Assembly (NCBI GenBank): GCA_030248295.1
Contig: JASANH010000873.1
Span: forward strand, 496,001 to 560,000
Origin: Mesodorylaimus sp. YZB2_4
Lineage: Eukaryota; Nematoda; Enoplea; Dorylaimida; Dorylaimidae
DNA: 64,000 nt
Direction: 5' to 3'
Positions 35,001-47,906 of the stretch are shown in pieces. The notes beneath the pieces are model-generated. The model searched no databases. It saw only the letters and a program-made list of their open reading frames with translations, and was not told where the DNA came from. The position numbers and the translations under genes are program-made. Numbering within the stretch: position 1 is the stretch's first letter; every line of letters starts with the position of its first letter.

Positions 35001-38000
35001 GACGAGCTCGCACCATTCGCTTCCCGCCTGTCGCTTACCCCGACGTTGTCAAGTCCACCACGACTAGGTCGCTCGACAACAAGACCGCGATTGCGTAGGG
35101 ATCTTGCGCGTCATGACTGTAAGGCGACTCGCAGAATGTCAAGAACGAAATGATCGGATGTTCCATTTCCAAAACGGCTATCGATTTGCCCCGCAGAACA
35201 GTTACGCACGGCTGTGTGTTGCCTTCGTCGCAGGGCATACCACCGGAGAATATCACAAATTCGTCGCCATTTTTCTGATGTTTCCACTCGACCCGTTGAA
35301 TCGGACGAAATCGTTCGCCTTTCGGAGGTACCGCCGACGGTGCGCTCGAAGATCCCGAACCACTGGGTGTACTGGCGGCGGCATCCGGAGTTTGACCCTT
35401 CGCACCAGCCGCCGGGCCCACTGATCGCCCGCGCGAATGCGGAAAGACAATTTGCAGAGGTTCGGTCGGCTTTTTCGTACTCCACGTTGTCAGTGAACCG
35501 TTGCTGTGAGCACATATGAACTGTTTTCCTTCGTAATGCCAGCATACGGAACGCAAAGCCTGAAAATAAGTTGGAGTGCTCTTCTGTCAAATATTCATCC
35601 AAAAAAGGCTACTACCTGTTCGCATTGAAATCTTGCTTCGGCTTGTCGCTGCTTCAAATCCCACAATACGATCGTACCGCGGTCAAAGCCAATAAGTAAC
35701 TAAAACAATGAAAAATTCCATTGCTTATAATCAAATAAAACAAATGTCAGCATACAGTAAGCTAGGCACTGCCCTCACGCCCACGGCCCGTCAAAGAAAA
35801 AAGGAGCCTCGTGGGAAGACAGATAGCGCTTTTCCCTGACATTTTTTCACGCCTTGAAACTCGAAGCTTTTATCGAGTGCCATACGCATCGACCATTTGT
35901 CAGTCTTGTCGCATTTCATCAGGCCACTGCAGATACGCTTTTATCGCTTTTTGGCAGCAAAGAAAAAAGCATCCTATTTTAAATAGCGTTCCACAAAACT
36001 TTGGAGCATACTGAGCACTATAATGAAAGTTCTGTCGGCACGAACTCTGTCACCAACACTGGAGCGAGAATCTCGTTTTTGGTAGTTTTTGTTGAAATCT
36101 GTTCTGGAAATTAGGCGGTTGGTTTTTTAAAAGGCCTAAACGGAGTCGAGCCTGTTTGCTATCAATCGCATTGGGCCTTCGATGTCAGAACTTGGGCTCA
36201 CCACTGCGCCGAATGTGAGCATGGAAAAAAATCAAAATTATCGGTTGCGAACGATTTTAGTCCTAAAAAGCAACCAGGCGACTCTGCATGGGAGAAGCAC
36301 CGGAAACAGAGAAAAGACGATAGGCACAGGAAAATGTCAGTGGTTATGGCGTCCAGGGGCCGTTCAATTCGACAGCAGTAGTTTCGTTTCTCCGAGAACC
36401 TAGCCGCTCTCACGGAACCCAACGCGCATAATTTATAAAAGTTAGGAGACAAACGACGAGAAAATCGATTCTCCCGCTTCCCTTCTTTGCTACTGTAGGC
36501 AAATACTTACTTTGCTTTCGTCGGTAGGGCAGTCGCTAAGATGCACGATGCCGCCGGGGTGAGTCTTCTGAGACCTAGGATAACGAAAAGAAGTAGCGAT
36601 GAGCAAGGATTCAACCGAAAATGCTCATTAGGAGAAACTCGGGGTCACTTACAAATCTATGGCCTTATTCCAATTGATAACGTAGCCGGATAAAGCGAAC
36701 GCTTCGATGCTGGCCACATGAACATTGCCTCGCTCCGTGCCGAGGTAAAGCCATTTACTTTGAAATGGCAAATGCGTTGTCGTCAGTCTAAAATACAATT
36801 TAAAAAGCAAACTGCAAGCCTAGTCCTCGTATCGACGGGTCCCATACCCACGGTGGTCAAGATCGATACACGTGCCCTAAACAAGAGAAACCTTCCACCA
36901 ACAAAAACAGGTGACATACTTTTCCTTTTGAAACTGGAGACTGTGCACGACTTCGGGCCTCCGTTGTCGGAAATTCCACAAATGCAAACAATCGTCGGCG
37001 CACAACGATATCAGAGCACCCTAAAAGACAAAGCATGTGCGTGTGTGAAACTGATTGCGCTGCTGCTCATTTGCTTGCAACTGGCGAATAGGAAAAACCT
37101 GTCCGAACTGAGTGATTACGTTTGGGAGGGCCTAGATGAACCTTTGCCCCGATTTGGCAGGTGCCCTCTGGGGCGTGACGTACGTTCTTGGCCTTCGTCT
37201 AGTGGGCTCGTTGAAAACTAAGGCGGTGGTAAAAGGTTGCATGAAGAGGTTTGACCATTCGCCTAAACCGTTTTTCCAGGCCCGTATTGATTTGACCACC
37301 CACCACGGTGAAAGGATGCAGCCCCGTAAACTAGTGACTGAAGCTGCCTATTTCTTTTCGCTTCCCCTTTTTCGACAATACATCCTAGCCGTTCGCTTAG
37401 TTTCCGACCCCCAGAGCTATTAAGGGCTTGCTACTCTCATCTGTGGCGTGCGCACACTTCGACCCTTGGTCGCTTTTATTACGTGCGATCAAACGATAAT
37501 TAAAGCACCGTGCACGTTTTGCCAACAGCGGCGCGATAAAGGCTGTCGTGAAAACCGTTAATTAGAAAAAACTTCACACCCAGTGTAGCCCCGCCCCTCA
37601 ACATTTAGTTGGCCTGCGTGCAAGCAACTGTTTGAATATTTGGGTGTACTGGTGTTGGCCACGCACGGGCGGTTACTTATCGAGGAACCAAGACCGTGAG
37701 CGAGCCTAGTGAGATGATGATGAAGAAGCGGGCTAGATGTTATTTTCCAATCCATCCATCCTTGGCCATTCCAGTTTCCCTTATAAGGGGCCAAGGCAGG
37801 GACGAAGGGGCAAATCGATAGAAGCCGCGCGTCGCATTCGGAGCTCATCCTCGGCAACGGTAACGTTCTTCTGCTGCAAAACGGCGGCAGAAGCAGCAGC
37901 GTTATCATGATGCCACTCGTTTTTCTCTCGCCGACGTGTACGGATTGCTATACCAGCGCTCTCGCATACGCAAAGAAAGGCAAACGGGTGTCCAGCTAGG

Positions 38001-38841
38001 CTTTTATTCCGCATCCGTCGTTCCCAGTCGCCCGGCCCGCACAACGACCAAACGACGCGTAATAAGCGAAATAGGGAATAGAATACTGGCGCCACCACCA
38101 CTACATGAAAGCTAACTACCTTCCATGTACGAGCCCGCGAGCAGCAGCAGTCACACACCGTCTGAAACTAGACCGCCTCCAAAAAACAAGAGATGGTCCG
38201 AACCGGCCAAACCGGCCTTCTCACAGCTCACATTTCATCCACTCTTCCTCACACAGGCCCACCTGCGCCAATAAGAAATTCACGGAAAAACTCTTCGGTT
38301 TACCTCGTTGACGAGAAAATAAATCGCTTCTACCTTCGCTTCGCTGCTGTGCTTCAAGTACACGTCGACGCCAGGACGACCAAGGCTGAAAAAACAAATA
38401 ACATGCCTAATTAGTACCTTACATAATTATAGACACAACAAATATGTAAATACGCAAAGCAAACTCACATTCGAATGGCGCCATTTTTAGTGCCAATGGC
38501 CAGCAGCCTTTGCACTGGATCGAATGCGATACACGTCGGTTGACATGGAAATCCGTGACGAACCATCTGCGCACAAGCCGAAACAAGCAAATCTCAGTTG
38601 CGTCACAAAAGATAAAAGAATGGTGTTGTAACCAACAGAGGACGTGGGATAAAGCCTGCGCCGTCGTCCCTGGTAGTACGGTCTATTACGGTAGGCACGG
38701 GAGAAAGCGACTTACCTCGGCTACGGCGAAATTGTCGACTGTCAACGTTTCCTTTACTTCCAGCTCGTTTCTCTGACTATGGCTCTGTAAGTTTCGTAGG
38801 CCATCAAAAGCGGCCCGGATTTTCTTGCCTGCTTTTTCCAT
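29068..38841 (-). CDS. STXBP5: Tomosyn (syntaxin-binding protein 5 family)
   Basis: Binds syntaxin/SNAP-25 through its own R-SNARE tail and restrains vesicle fusion. ATG 38841. Exons in order: 38841-38716, 38566-38469, 38385-38304, 37020-36920, 36787-36653, 36574-36511, 35699-35616, 35559-35039, 34979-34832, 34772-34705, 34646-34606, 34543-34344, 33722-33546, 33488-33343, 33283-33067, 32867 to about 32140, 31865-31544, 30974-30867, 30813-30688, 30633-30502, 30440-30056, 29841-29615, 29535-29414, 29205-29068. WD-repeat blocks match the family (HLPFQSKWLY, GTERGNVHV, HYEGKQFICAHSNG, VLYKLKTSK). An RSRSSS motif lies in the linker, GFLKELFGGGASRSIDKQEL precedes the tail, and the R-SNARE ends NKYKNKKWYQF. 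The join between the 32867 and 31865 exons is unresolved (phase mismatch). Around it the linker is Ser/Gly-rich and unlike the family. Confidence 0.94.
37021..38303. other. Large third intron of tomosyn
   Basis: A 1.28 kb intron, the longest in the gene, between the GRPGVDVYL exon and the ALISLCADD exon. No nested gene, tRNA or repeat recognised in either strand. Confidence 0.6.
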
Positions 38842-41800
38842 ATTGGTACGGTTGGTGCGCCCCAGCGACGGTCGACGAGTATTAAAGTCTTTGTTTAAGG
38901 TTGCCTAGCTCTTTTGCCTTGGCTTTCGTTGACACAAACGGCAGCCCGGATGGTATCGTTAGCGACCAAGACGATGCGGCTACCACAAGCCAGCCCTTGC
39001 AACGAGCAAGGCGGTGTTGCTCGCGATTCGTGACAAGCTAATACGCCAATTCAATCGTCGACAAAAAATGGACCAGACCAAAACGAGAGTCGTTTTCCAA
39101 TGAGCTTTAGTCGCTTCCTTTCAAACTTTTGTCGGCATTTCCTCGTTCCAAACACCTGCCTGCAAAATCAAGCGAAAACGGTGCCTATGAGTAGTGATGA
39201 GGACATGTTGGAATCGCCCTAGTAATAATTTCTACGTAGGTATTCATTTTTTCACTAAAACCCAGCCAATCGCGCTCAATGAAAGCCGACCGGGGCGCAG
39301 CGCACGGCGGGCATACTAGATACTAGTATGGTCGGGCTAGGGGGCGGCCGCACACCACGGGACCACACGGAACGTGCGCACACTGTGCGCTCTCCTTGCC
39401 GCGAGTTCAATTGCGCGAGGCCCCGACCCGGCCCCGTTCATTTCAGTTTTTTCCATTTCCGACTGTTCTCCCTTCCCGAGCTCGCCTTCCGCATCGGCGT
39501 ATAATTTTTTCCTTGGCCGACTACTTCGTAAGCACGATTCCTCCAGGCCACCCGAAAGCCGAAACGACCAGAGGTCGCTGCGTTCGCCCCCACACGACCA
39601 GTCGCACCTAGAAGGGGAAACGCGTTTCTAGGTAGAAGCTAAAAGCCGAAGCCGAGTCGATAATGAGACAGGGCTCAAGGTAGCCTATTCTATCGACTGC
39701 GCCCTAAAAGCTTCCCACCCTGACAGAGATAGATTTATACGAGCACCGTAGTCGAGTGTTGCCCGTGGACGTGGGGTCGCTGTAAATGCCAGACAGGCTT
39801 GAGGTAAAAATACCCGCACCCGTAAAAGCATTCCTCGCACACCTTCCTAGCTTTATGAAGGACAAACTGCGCCCGAGGAGCAAATTACCACCTCCTCAGA
39901 GCCGATTCGTTGAGATGCGACTGAATCCACGTAACCATTCGACCTGACCAGTCGAGTGCCCCGCTGCTCTATCCGCAGCGTCTCGACGGGTGCCGATCAC
40001 TTCCTAATTGGAAACGACCCTCGTCCATTCCGCTCGTTGGCATTGAAACGAGTCTCGTGGCGACAGAAAATTTCTACCTCTCCCAATACATAATGCTGGT
40101 CTATTACAGCCGCTTGTTCTGCAGTAAACACAGCATCCGCTCCAAACGTGGTGCTTAGCAGACGAACCAGTTTCGGTGAAACGGATGGGCGCTGACCTAC
40201 CGACCAACATTCCCTCAAACGCGCGCTCCTCAATCCGTATGTGGCCAGCCAGCGCTTGGAAACACCCGCTGATCGGTTTCGAGCAGTCTCCAATGACTAC
40301 GCTTTTGGGCCTAGGCGCGCGCATATCATTGTGGCTCATGTGAAAGGGCCAGCTTGCACGCCAGCGACACACCCGTGACGCCGATAAAAGCATGTAGTAA
40401 ATCAACGTATACCGCGTGTGACTCGGTCCGGATTGTCGGTCTGTCTTATTTGTGCACTTGATTAGCCGTGTCCTCACTCTGCCACCACGAGCTGACTGTG
40501 AGCGCATGCACAGCCAGTCTCTCATGCTTGTCGAATGTACACTGCACATTGCTTTATTTGTAGTCTAGGCAGTCTCGACACCTTCCTTATTTGTCCTTGT
40601 ATCAAATACATCCCAATCATTTTTATGTATGTCAACCTCCGCACTGACCGCTCGGAATGCGGCAACGTGATATGCAGTACGGTCTAACACTAAAGGTCAA
40701 TAACTGCTTGAATAATCCACTTGGGTAAGTTGGCTAGCCGAAGTGCATCGATCGATTTTCTACTGTACATATACGGTTATGAATGAAGCATTGTGTCTAA
40801 CCGTATATTTGCATTGACGTCATTGAGGTGAAGATCTGTTTACCATGCGTTTTCTATGACGTCTTTACCGTTCCAAAAGATAAACAGGTGTTTCGTTTGT
40901 CTTGTTGAGGGGTCTTATCTGAAAACGAAGGGACTTTCTGCGACAGAAGCCCCTTTCCAACCCATACTCGAGGGGTGTTACTTCGCTAAAAAGTAGTGAT
41001 GTGGCAAAATCCGGCAGAATGGGTAATCTGTACATGGTGCCTCTAACACAGGTCGAGGAAGCTGTGCATGAGCAGATCTTTTTGTTTTGAAGGGTAGAGA
41101 AACACAACTGGTGGACATAAAATAACATGCTTTGCAGCTTTGCTGTCGCATGCGAAGTGTAAGTTACGAACAAGGCTGTTTATGGCGCGTGAGCGGACTA
41201 TATTAATTCAGGGCTCATAGGAGGACGCAGAGTCAAAACAAGGGAAATGGCCGTAAAAATAGGTACTTGCTCATAAAATGATGGATGAGAAACTAATTTA
41301 AGTGTGTGCTACAGGCCTAAAGCACGGAGAGAATAAGCCATCGAAAATCATTAAATATCCAAAAGGTATAAGCGGGAGGAGGCATGTTACCTGAAGCTAT
41401 AGCATAGAAAGCATCAATAGACGAGGTCGTTTTCAGAGTCTTTATTGGTTTGATGGCAACAGGCTTGGTTTGATGGAGATCTCGCGAGAACGGTATCACA
41501 GCCTGGTGGGATGTGCGACAGCAGATCTGTCAACGGTGGATGGCGCGTTTTACGAGAATGACCTTTAGTCGAGACAGGGCGCTCGCATAGCCTCATAAAA
41601 GCTAGTTGAACGGTCTGGCTAAGCAAGAAGTGGTGGCTGAAGTGAGAATCGGCTTTCAATTCCATGCGAGGCTTTGCCCCCGCGATTCGACATAATTGTG
41701 TTCTGGCCGAGGGAAATAGCCGGTGACCGAACTGAAGCAAAACACGCGCTTTGTCCAACAATATTTTACAAGCCTGTCACGCACATTCTCCTCCGTCATT

Positions 41801-41890
41801 GTAGGCTCTCATTTTGCTTCTGCAACCAGGGCACGTCAGTCGTCGATTCCGAGCGAGTCCTATCGCAAGGTTTGTGTCTTCAATGCACCA
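38842..41890. other. Intergenic between divergent tomosyn and GPCR genes
   Basis: Three kilobases between two divergent start codons, so both promoters must lie here. ORFs in 39374-39631, 39997-40549 and 40865-41173 have no domain or splice support. Near 39950-39990 there is a tRNA-like fragment (minus strand GATAGAGCAGCGGGGCACTCG) that does not fold into a complete tRNA. Confidence 0.5.
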
Positions 41891-43087
41891 ATGGACTCTC
41901 CTCTAAATCGCACGGAATTATCGTGGCCCCCTTTGATCTGCTCATCTCTCATGATGTTCTGTTGCGTGATCGGCTTACCTGGCAATCTAATATCGGCCCT
42001 GATCTTCTTCCGCCTGACATTCCGTTCCCCAATTAATGTACTTTTGATGAGTTTGAGTATTATCGATTTTTCGCTCCTGTTGTTCAGCGCCCCCATTATG
42101 GTATTGCCCAGTCTGAACGTCTATTTGAAAATGCCCTGGTTGGACACGATCTATCCGTATAGCTTGATCATATGCTACCCGATCAGCATGGTCATCCAGT
42201 CGTGTTCTATGTACACTTTCGTCCTGATCAGTCTGGAGCGATATCTGGCTGTTTGCAAGATATTTGAACTGCGGAACTTATGTACCACATCGCGAACGAA
42301 GCTGGCGCAAGGCCTCGTCGTATTCTTGTCCGTGATCACGAACTTGGTTCGGTTCTGGGAATACGCGTTGGACGAGTCTGCACCGGAAGGCTATCGTCGA
42401 TTGCTACGAGATGATTACGTCTACTTCACGCTTTATCACCTGGTCTTGCATCTGATAACACATTTTATCGTACCATTCTCTCTGATCGCCTTCCTCGGTG
42501 CCAACATTCTACGAGCGATGGCCAAAACGGTAGCTGATGCAAGAACCAGCAGCACGGGCTTGAGCCGTCGCCAGGCGTCCCAACGACGAACGACAAGTAT
42601 GATTTGCGTCGTGACGACGATGTTCATTGCTTGCAATTCTCTCCCCTTCCTAATCAATTGCTGGGAAGTGGCTGATTTCAATTTGTTCGAGGGGCCCCAT
42701 AGATTCGTGGCATTCCCTCTCATTGACGCATCGAATGCCCTCGTTTTCCTCAACTCGTCCACAACCTTCTTCTTTTACTGGACTTATTGCCAGAAATATA
42801 GGAAACTCCTTCGACACGGTGTCCGATGGTTCGTGCAGTGTTGCTACCACGCCAGAGTAAGAGGCGGTGGAAGGGGCTCGGCTTCTAATCCATCAATAGA
42901 CCTAGGATGCAATGCGATGCCGCCTTCGAGCTGTTCACGTTTGTTGGCCCTGACATCGCCGAGGTCATCGATCGGTGAATATGCGCGGCCGAATACTATT
43001 AGGCGATCACGAGATGAGCCCGGTCCCTACATCATGATGACCCCTCGCTTTTCAGCCGACATCAATATGCTGAACGCGCATGTCTGA
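41891..43087 (+). CDS. Rhodopsin-class GPCR, FMRFamide-receptor-like, intronless
   Basis: 398 residues from the first real ATG (41891); the frame is open further upstream to 41723 but only from a GTG. A seven-helix plasma-membrane peptide receptor. It has an N-terminal N-glycosylation site (NRTE), TM1 with GLPGNLISALIFF, the loop and TM2 stretch RSPINVLLMSLSIIDFSLL, an ERY triad after TM3 (SLERYLAV), and the TM3 Cys region. TM7 is LNSSTTFFFYWTYCQKYR, the LNSS..(F)..Y variant typical of FMRFamide-receptor-like proteins, not NPxxY. The basic third loop and long Ser/Arg-rich tail suit regulation by phosphorylation. No introns. It is related to the second GPCR at 60821-62176. Ligand unknown. Confidence 0.87.
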   Translation: MDSPLNRTELSWPPLICSSLMMFCCVIGLPGNLISALIFFRLTFRSPINVLLMSLSIIDFSLLLFSAPIMVLPSLNVYLKMPWLDTIYPYSLIICYPISMVIQSCSMYTFVLISLERYLAVCKIFELRNLCTTSRTKLAQGLVVFLSVITNLVRFWEYALDESAPEGYRRLLRDDYVYFTLYHLVLHLITHFIVPFSLIAFLGANILRAMAKTVADARTSSTGLSRRQASQRRTTSMICVVTTMFIACNSLPFLINCWEVADFNLFEGPHRFVAFPLIDASNALVFLNSSTTFFFYWTYCQKYRKLLRHGVRWFVQCCYHARVRGGGRGSASNPSIDLGCNAMPPSSCSRLLALTSPRSSIGEYARPNTIRRSRDEPGPYIMMTPRFSADINMLNAHV

Positions 43088-44218
43088 TAAGCGTTGTGAG
43101 GAGAGCTGCCGGTTTCTGTTGCGCTTAAAATTTCTGGGAAAACTAATACAGGCACCCTACCGCGAGTCTTTAATCGGCTCTGGTGATATCGTGGGTCACG
43201 ACTGATAGTAGAATCTTTAGGACACATAAGAAAAATGTGAGGCAGCACTTGGATTCTGTACATTCGATGTGATGCGTGCGCTAAATCTGTTGCATACTGT
43301 ATGTCCCAACTAATGTGATAAAGTGCCAGAACGAGCCTCTATTGAAGGGCCGCAGCTACCCACATTTGAAGCGATGCTCTTGGCAGTCTTATCGCTTTTT
43401 AGGGCTTGCATCGATCTATGCACTATATTTTATACTTTGATGGATAGGCAGTGACAAAAACAGAGAGCGATGTCCTTAAAAATAATGACATGCTGGGATT
43501 GACGTGCAATATGAGCTGCATTATGCACGCAAATAACGTGTACTCGTCGATCATGGATATGGGTTATGCAGGAACAATACTTACTTGCGTCACTCTGTTG
43601 AATTGCACTGATAACTTGTCCGTCGTTAAGTAGAGCGGTTTAAAACACAATCATTCAACCATCTATCATGTCCATGCTTTCCCACAGATTCAGACATGAA
43701 GGAAAGCTGAACCGAGAATGAGTGACATGGCAACTATTTCAGTCAGCCCAGGAATATTGAGTTTGTGGCTCAACTATGTCCAGAGCAGACTGAAACTAGT
43801 ATCACAAGCATACTACGTTTCATGGGATACAAGCATGCGCCATGCGCACTCGTGTCGTGTAGACGGAACCCTTAATGCCCTGGGTGGTTGCACTGGCATA
43901 GCGCAGAACGGGGTCGCACACGTTGCCTTGTCTAGTCAGCTTATGCTTATATGCCGGCATCACTTATCACACTAAAATAAGCTGGAAGTAGTTACCAAAG
44001 CTCAACCACCGTGTACACGAATCTAACTTTAGCAAAAATATGCATTGGAGCACACACCACTGAGCGCACTACTACAAAGCCTACGGGTTTATATATCGGA
44101 TCACACGCCGCCTCGAACACTATCACTCGAATGAGTACATCGACGGAATCATTTTGAATTGGTATCTATACAGAATACACCAAGAATAACCCATCATATG
44201 CTGCGATTTTCAAACAGG
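43088..44218. other. Intergenic, no gene seen
   Basis: Between the convergent GPCR and SKOR genes. Only short random-looking ORFs. Confidence 0.5.
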
Positions 44219-46349
44219 TCACATACTTTTTAACTGGATCAAGTCGTTTTCAAGGCGCTGTCTAGCTCGAATTTCGGACATAAGCATTTCCTGAAGTTTT
44301 TCTGAAAAGTGTATATTTCTAAAGCGGGTGTGACCAGCACGCCTGGCGGTTGGGAGTAATCGATACGGTCCCCTGGCTGGGACGTCAACCTCTTCGGTTG
44401 ATGTTTCTAGAGCAGGTATAGTCACGAGACTTGCTTGGAGTGTTTTGCTAAGAGACTTCGGTCTCGACTATCTCTCGCCGCCTGGGTGCGCTGGTTACAC
44501 GGGGGAGGTGGCTCTTCAGTAAAACTACATACATTAGACACTAAAACGTGCTCTGACGTATGTTCGGCTCTTCGAGCTCCTTCTGAGCCTTGATGACAGG
44601 GCAAACTGCTTTGACGGCAGTTCCTGCCAGCGAATCATCCGGAACACCCAAAGGTTGTGCCGTATGCGGGCAGAGGATACACCTCATATCAGTCCTCCAA
44701 CAATAAAACTGTTATCTTACCCTTCGTCATTTGTGCATAACTAGTTTCCGGGCTGTCTTTCGCCTGAACCACGTTGAAGGCTGAATCAGATATTTCCCTT
44801 TCCAGAATATGCTCTCGACTAGAGCTTGGATTGTCCGCATCGTCTGGAGCTGCGTTCATTTCAATCGGATTGACTGGTGGTGAGAGTAGTGGGGCCGGGG
44901 CGGCACTGGGTAAGGGGTTGATCTTGTTGATTGAATGTTGGAAGAATGGAGAATACGGAAACCAACATCCCGGAGCCCCACTAGCTGCCGGCTGCTGAGC
45001 TGCTGCTGCCGCCGCCGCCGCAGCCAAAGCTGCGTACGGATGCAGTGGTGGACCGCACAACCAGTTGACGCTGTGCTGGTCAGGCTGCAACTGCGGTATG
45101 TAGGGGATCGTGCTGCAGTAGAGAGGCGGGTGCATGCTGCCAACACTTGAACGAAAACCAGACGAGGAGGCAGCATGGTGCATTTTTCTTTGATTTTGTG
45201 TGCCCCCGCCTGTAAATTGCTGACGGTGGCCGACCGCGGTTACAGCTGCCTTATGTTCAAGAGCAGCGTTAGCAGGCGGATCAGTCACTTTCCTCGCGGC
45301 AGTTGCGTTCCGTGGTCCTAAAATGCCTTCAAACTTTCTCTTCAGTGTTTCTAGCTTCATCGCCTCACCAGTAACTGTGGCAGCCATGAACCTCTTCCGT
45401 GTCCCTCCGTTGAACATAGCCTTCACATCCTCCCAAGCGTGCACGATATGGTCTTGCCGGTCAGGGTCTTGAGTCAAATGCAGATGCCGGCGCCAGCTGT
45501 TGAAGTTAGCCGCGTCGGGTTGGGTGTAAGACGAATCAGCGAAACGATGCGAATGGAAGATGAACTTGTTGGGTGAGAAGAACATGCGGCAGCTCACGCA
45601 TTGGACACACTTGGCTCTGGAACTGTTGTATCTGAAGTGACGATTGTGGTTACAGTACTCGTATGCCAAAATGGGACAGGTTGGACTGCATGACGGAGCC
45701 CTTACAGCCAGAGCGTCCCAAATCAGTGAAAACGGCAATATACCCTACCTGGACGGGACAAACTTGCCTCGGCATCCCCAAGCGCATCTGTGCTGCACAT
45801 CAAAACTGAAGTTATCAGGAAGCTTAGGTGGTGCGTTGTCGGTGAGAAAGGACTTGCACAGACGTTCCGCCTCTCTCTTTGTGATCATTCCGCATCGTCT
45901 AGAGGAGACGGGCATGGCGCCCGCTCGTCGCAAAATCTCCAATTGGACTGGTGTACATTGGACGCAGGTGATGCCTAAAGCTACACGGCGATTGTGGATT
46001 TCGTTATAGCTGTACTGTTTCAGTAAGGTGGACGAGATCTGCGCCAAACACAGTCGCTCTTGGCCATCCATGACCAAGGCTACTATCGAGACGCCCTAAG
46101 ACAACAAAAGGCAATCTACAACGAGATGCCGTGTACGACACCAGCTGTCATTACCATCAAGTCGACCGTTTTCACTTGGCCCACTGCCATCAGCGTCCCC
46201 GATTTCTCTCTCGCAGTCGACGAATCGCGGTTGGCCAAAGATAATTGATCACTTTTCGATTCCAGATCACTGGTCGTGCTTGTTTCCACTGGCTCGATCG
46301 AGACAGCTGCACTGAGCGAAGGAGTGGTCGACGCCGATTTTGAATCCAT
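44219..46349 (-). CDS. SKOR: SKOR/Fussel-type SKI-family transcriptional co-repressor
   Basis: Nuclear co-repressor of the SKI/SNO/DACH superfamily, which binds SMADs and LBX1-type homeoproteins and acts in neuronal fate. Exons 46349-46155, 46095-45749, 45631-44721 and 44301-44219 join in phase to 511 residues. The SKI/DACH domain (about residues 60-180) is nearly identical to vertebrate SKOR: DGQERLCLAQISSTLLKQYS, EIHNRRVALGITCVQCTP, SRRCGMITKREAERLCKSF. Next comes the SMAD4-binding zinc-finger domain with FFSPNKFIFHSHR, YTQPDAANFNSWRRHL and AWEDVKAMFNGG. The middle is low-complexity, with a run of ten Ala. The last exon adds the short coiled coil KEKLQEMLMSEIRARQRLE. ATG 46349 is the first ATG in frame. 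Identity is very strong; SKOR1 and SKOR2 cannot be told apart. Confidence 0.95.
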
Positions 46350-47507
46350 ATCTGTCACTCTAGCGGAAAGAGCATTTGTCTGCCTCAGGGTAGGGCCATG
46401 CGTGGACAGGTTATATCAAAAGCTAGGCAGACGCTTTAATTAAAGAGTCTGATTTTAGTCACTTCGTCCTCTTTAGGATTGAAACATTGGACAATGGGCC
46501 GCGGAGCTAATGAGTACCTGCGGGTTTACTCAAAGGTTTCGAGTGATTTTCTGTAATTAAGGCAAACACGGCTTTCATTCCACTGCCAAGTCTCCTAGGT
46601 CTGGCGATTGTACCCGAGCTTACTTGGTTCTGCTAGTTCGTTAGGACAGGTACTGTAGCCGCGAGGGGTCAGCTATTCGGGGAAGGTGCGAAGAGCGAGT
46701 GCTCAGAAAACAAGTGGCGAGTCCTTTTTCAAGGAGTAGTGGCGAATTGAATGATTTTAATTACACTAATGCGGACGTATGCTGAATTGGGTGACAAATT
46801 CTCCAGCCATGTCCGAAATGGGGTGGCATAAATAGTGGCAACGGGTCGGGGGATGTGTAATTGATAGGGAATGGAAGATTGACAGTGCCGAATCGGATAT
46901 GACTGACGGTGGCACCGAGCTCGGTTGACAGTCGGGATTGAGGTGGAGGGCCGAAGGAAGAGGCGGTAAATTGCGTGTTGATTTTCCACGATATCTGGGC
47001 TTTTAGTTGAATTAAAGTCGGGGAGCTGGCAGGCATCGGATCCGTTTTTATCGTCGCCCAGACACCAAACCGCCTCTGTTGGCTGAGAAGATTCGATTTC
47101 AATTAAGCACGCCGACATATGTAGATACGAGAAGGAGCTTAGGATGACTGATTTAAATACTGCATTCCGAATGGCTTTCAATAAAATTTTATGCAAAGTG
47201 AATTAATTGCTAGATGATGTCCGATGGATGCTCGAGCATGATTAGGTGTAAACGAATAACGACCATCTCTCATTCCTGTTTGCCTATGTAAATTAAGGTT
47301 CTTAGGAGACGAGAGGCAAAACCTCTCCATGTCCACCATGCAAATGACACCGGCAATCCACTTAGCAAAATCTCCCTTTTTCCGAGGACACATCAAAACT
47401 GGATTACTGTAACTTTAAAAAAACTTGCGTCTTTCCGTTACTCCTTTCGAGATCGAAAGACTAAACCCGAGAGTACAGCAAGCATACCAAGCAGATCAGC
47501 AATCCGT
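46350..47507. other. Intergenic, no gene seen
   Basis: SKOR upstream region. The 155-codon minus frame at 46729-47196 lacks domain or splice support and is probably random. Confidence 0.45.
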
Positions 47508-47906
47508 TCAATGGGTTAAGTAAGTTAGGATGTGACAGCTGGACACGGGATCGCGGAACAGCGCGTGTTTGGCCGAGCGCACTGCGTACGCTCCGTCGGT
47601 GAATATCACTGTGTTCCAGTTTATCTCCCTCAGATCTCTTCTTAGCATATTGGCCAAATCATTGGCCGCGTCGGCATCGTGACAGCTTCTTCGAGGACCC
47701 GACATAACATTGGTGATGCTGGACATGAGTTTGTCCATGGTACGACTGTCCAAGTTAGACTGACTCAATATCGCGAGACCTGTGCCGGGCAAAATGTGAT
47801 GAGCCAGTCCTGGAATTAGTAGTTAAGATGCCTTACCTTGGTCGAACTGTCCTGAAGTCAAACAGAAGGCATTCAAGGCCAAAAGGATGCAATGGGCAGA
47901 GCGCAT
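47508..47906 (-). CDS. Small secreted protein, unknown family
   Basis: Exons 47906-47837 and 47809-47508 join in phase across a 27-nt gap (GTAAGG..TTCCAG), giving 123 residues. That intron is extremely short, so either it is a minimal intron or the true structure differs. The N-terminus MRSAHCILLALNAFCLTSG is a convincing signal peptide. The mature part has about three Cys (SCHDADAANDLANMLRRD, SSCHILTY) and no domain I recognise. Two other secreted or BPI-type genes follow upstream on the same strand. Confidence 0.45.

Noticed and set aside
36790..36919. Possible extra tomosyn exon around GGCACGTGTATCG
   Set aside because: Direct joining of 36920 to 36787 already gives exactly the family length and phase; the extra piece would insert residues.
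39940..39995. tRNA-like fragment on the minus strand
   Set aside because: A short D-arm-like stretch only; no matching acceptor stem or full cloverleaf.
41723..41890. 56-residue N-terminal extension of the first GPCR
   Set aside because: It begins at a GTG, not an ATG; the first ATG is 41891 and gives a normal receptor N-terminus with a glycosylation site.
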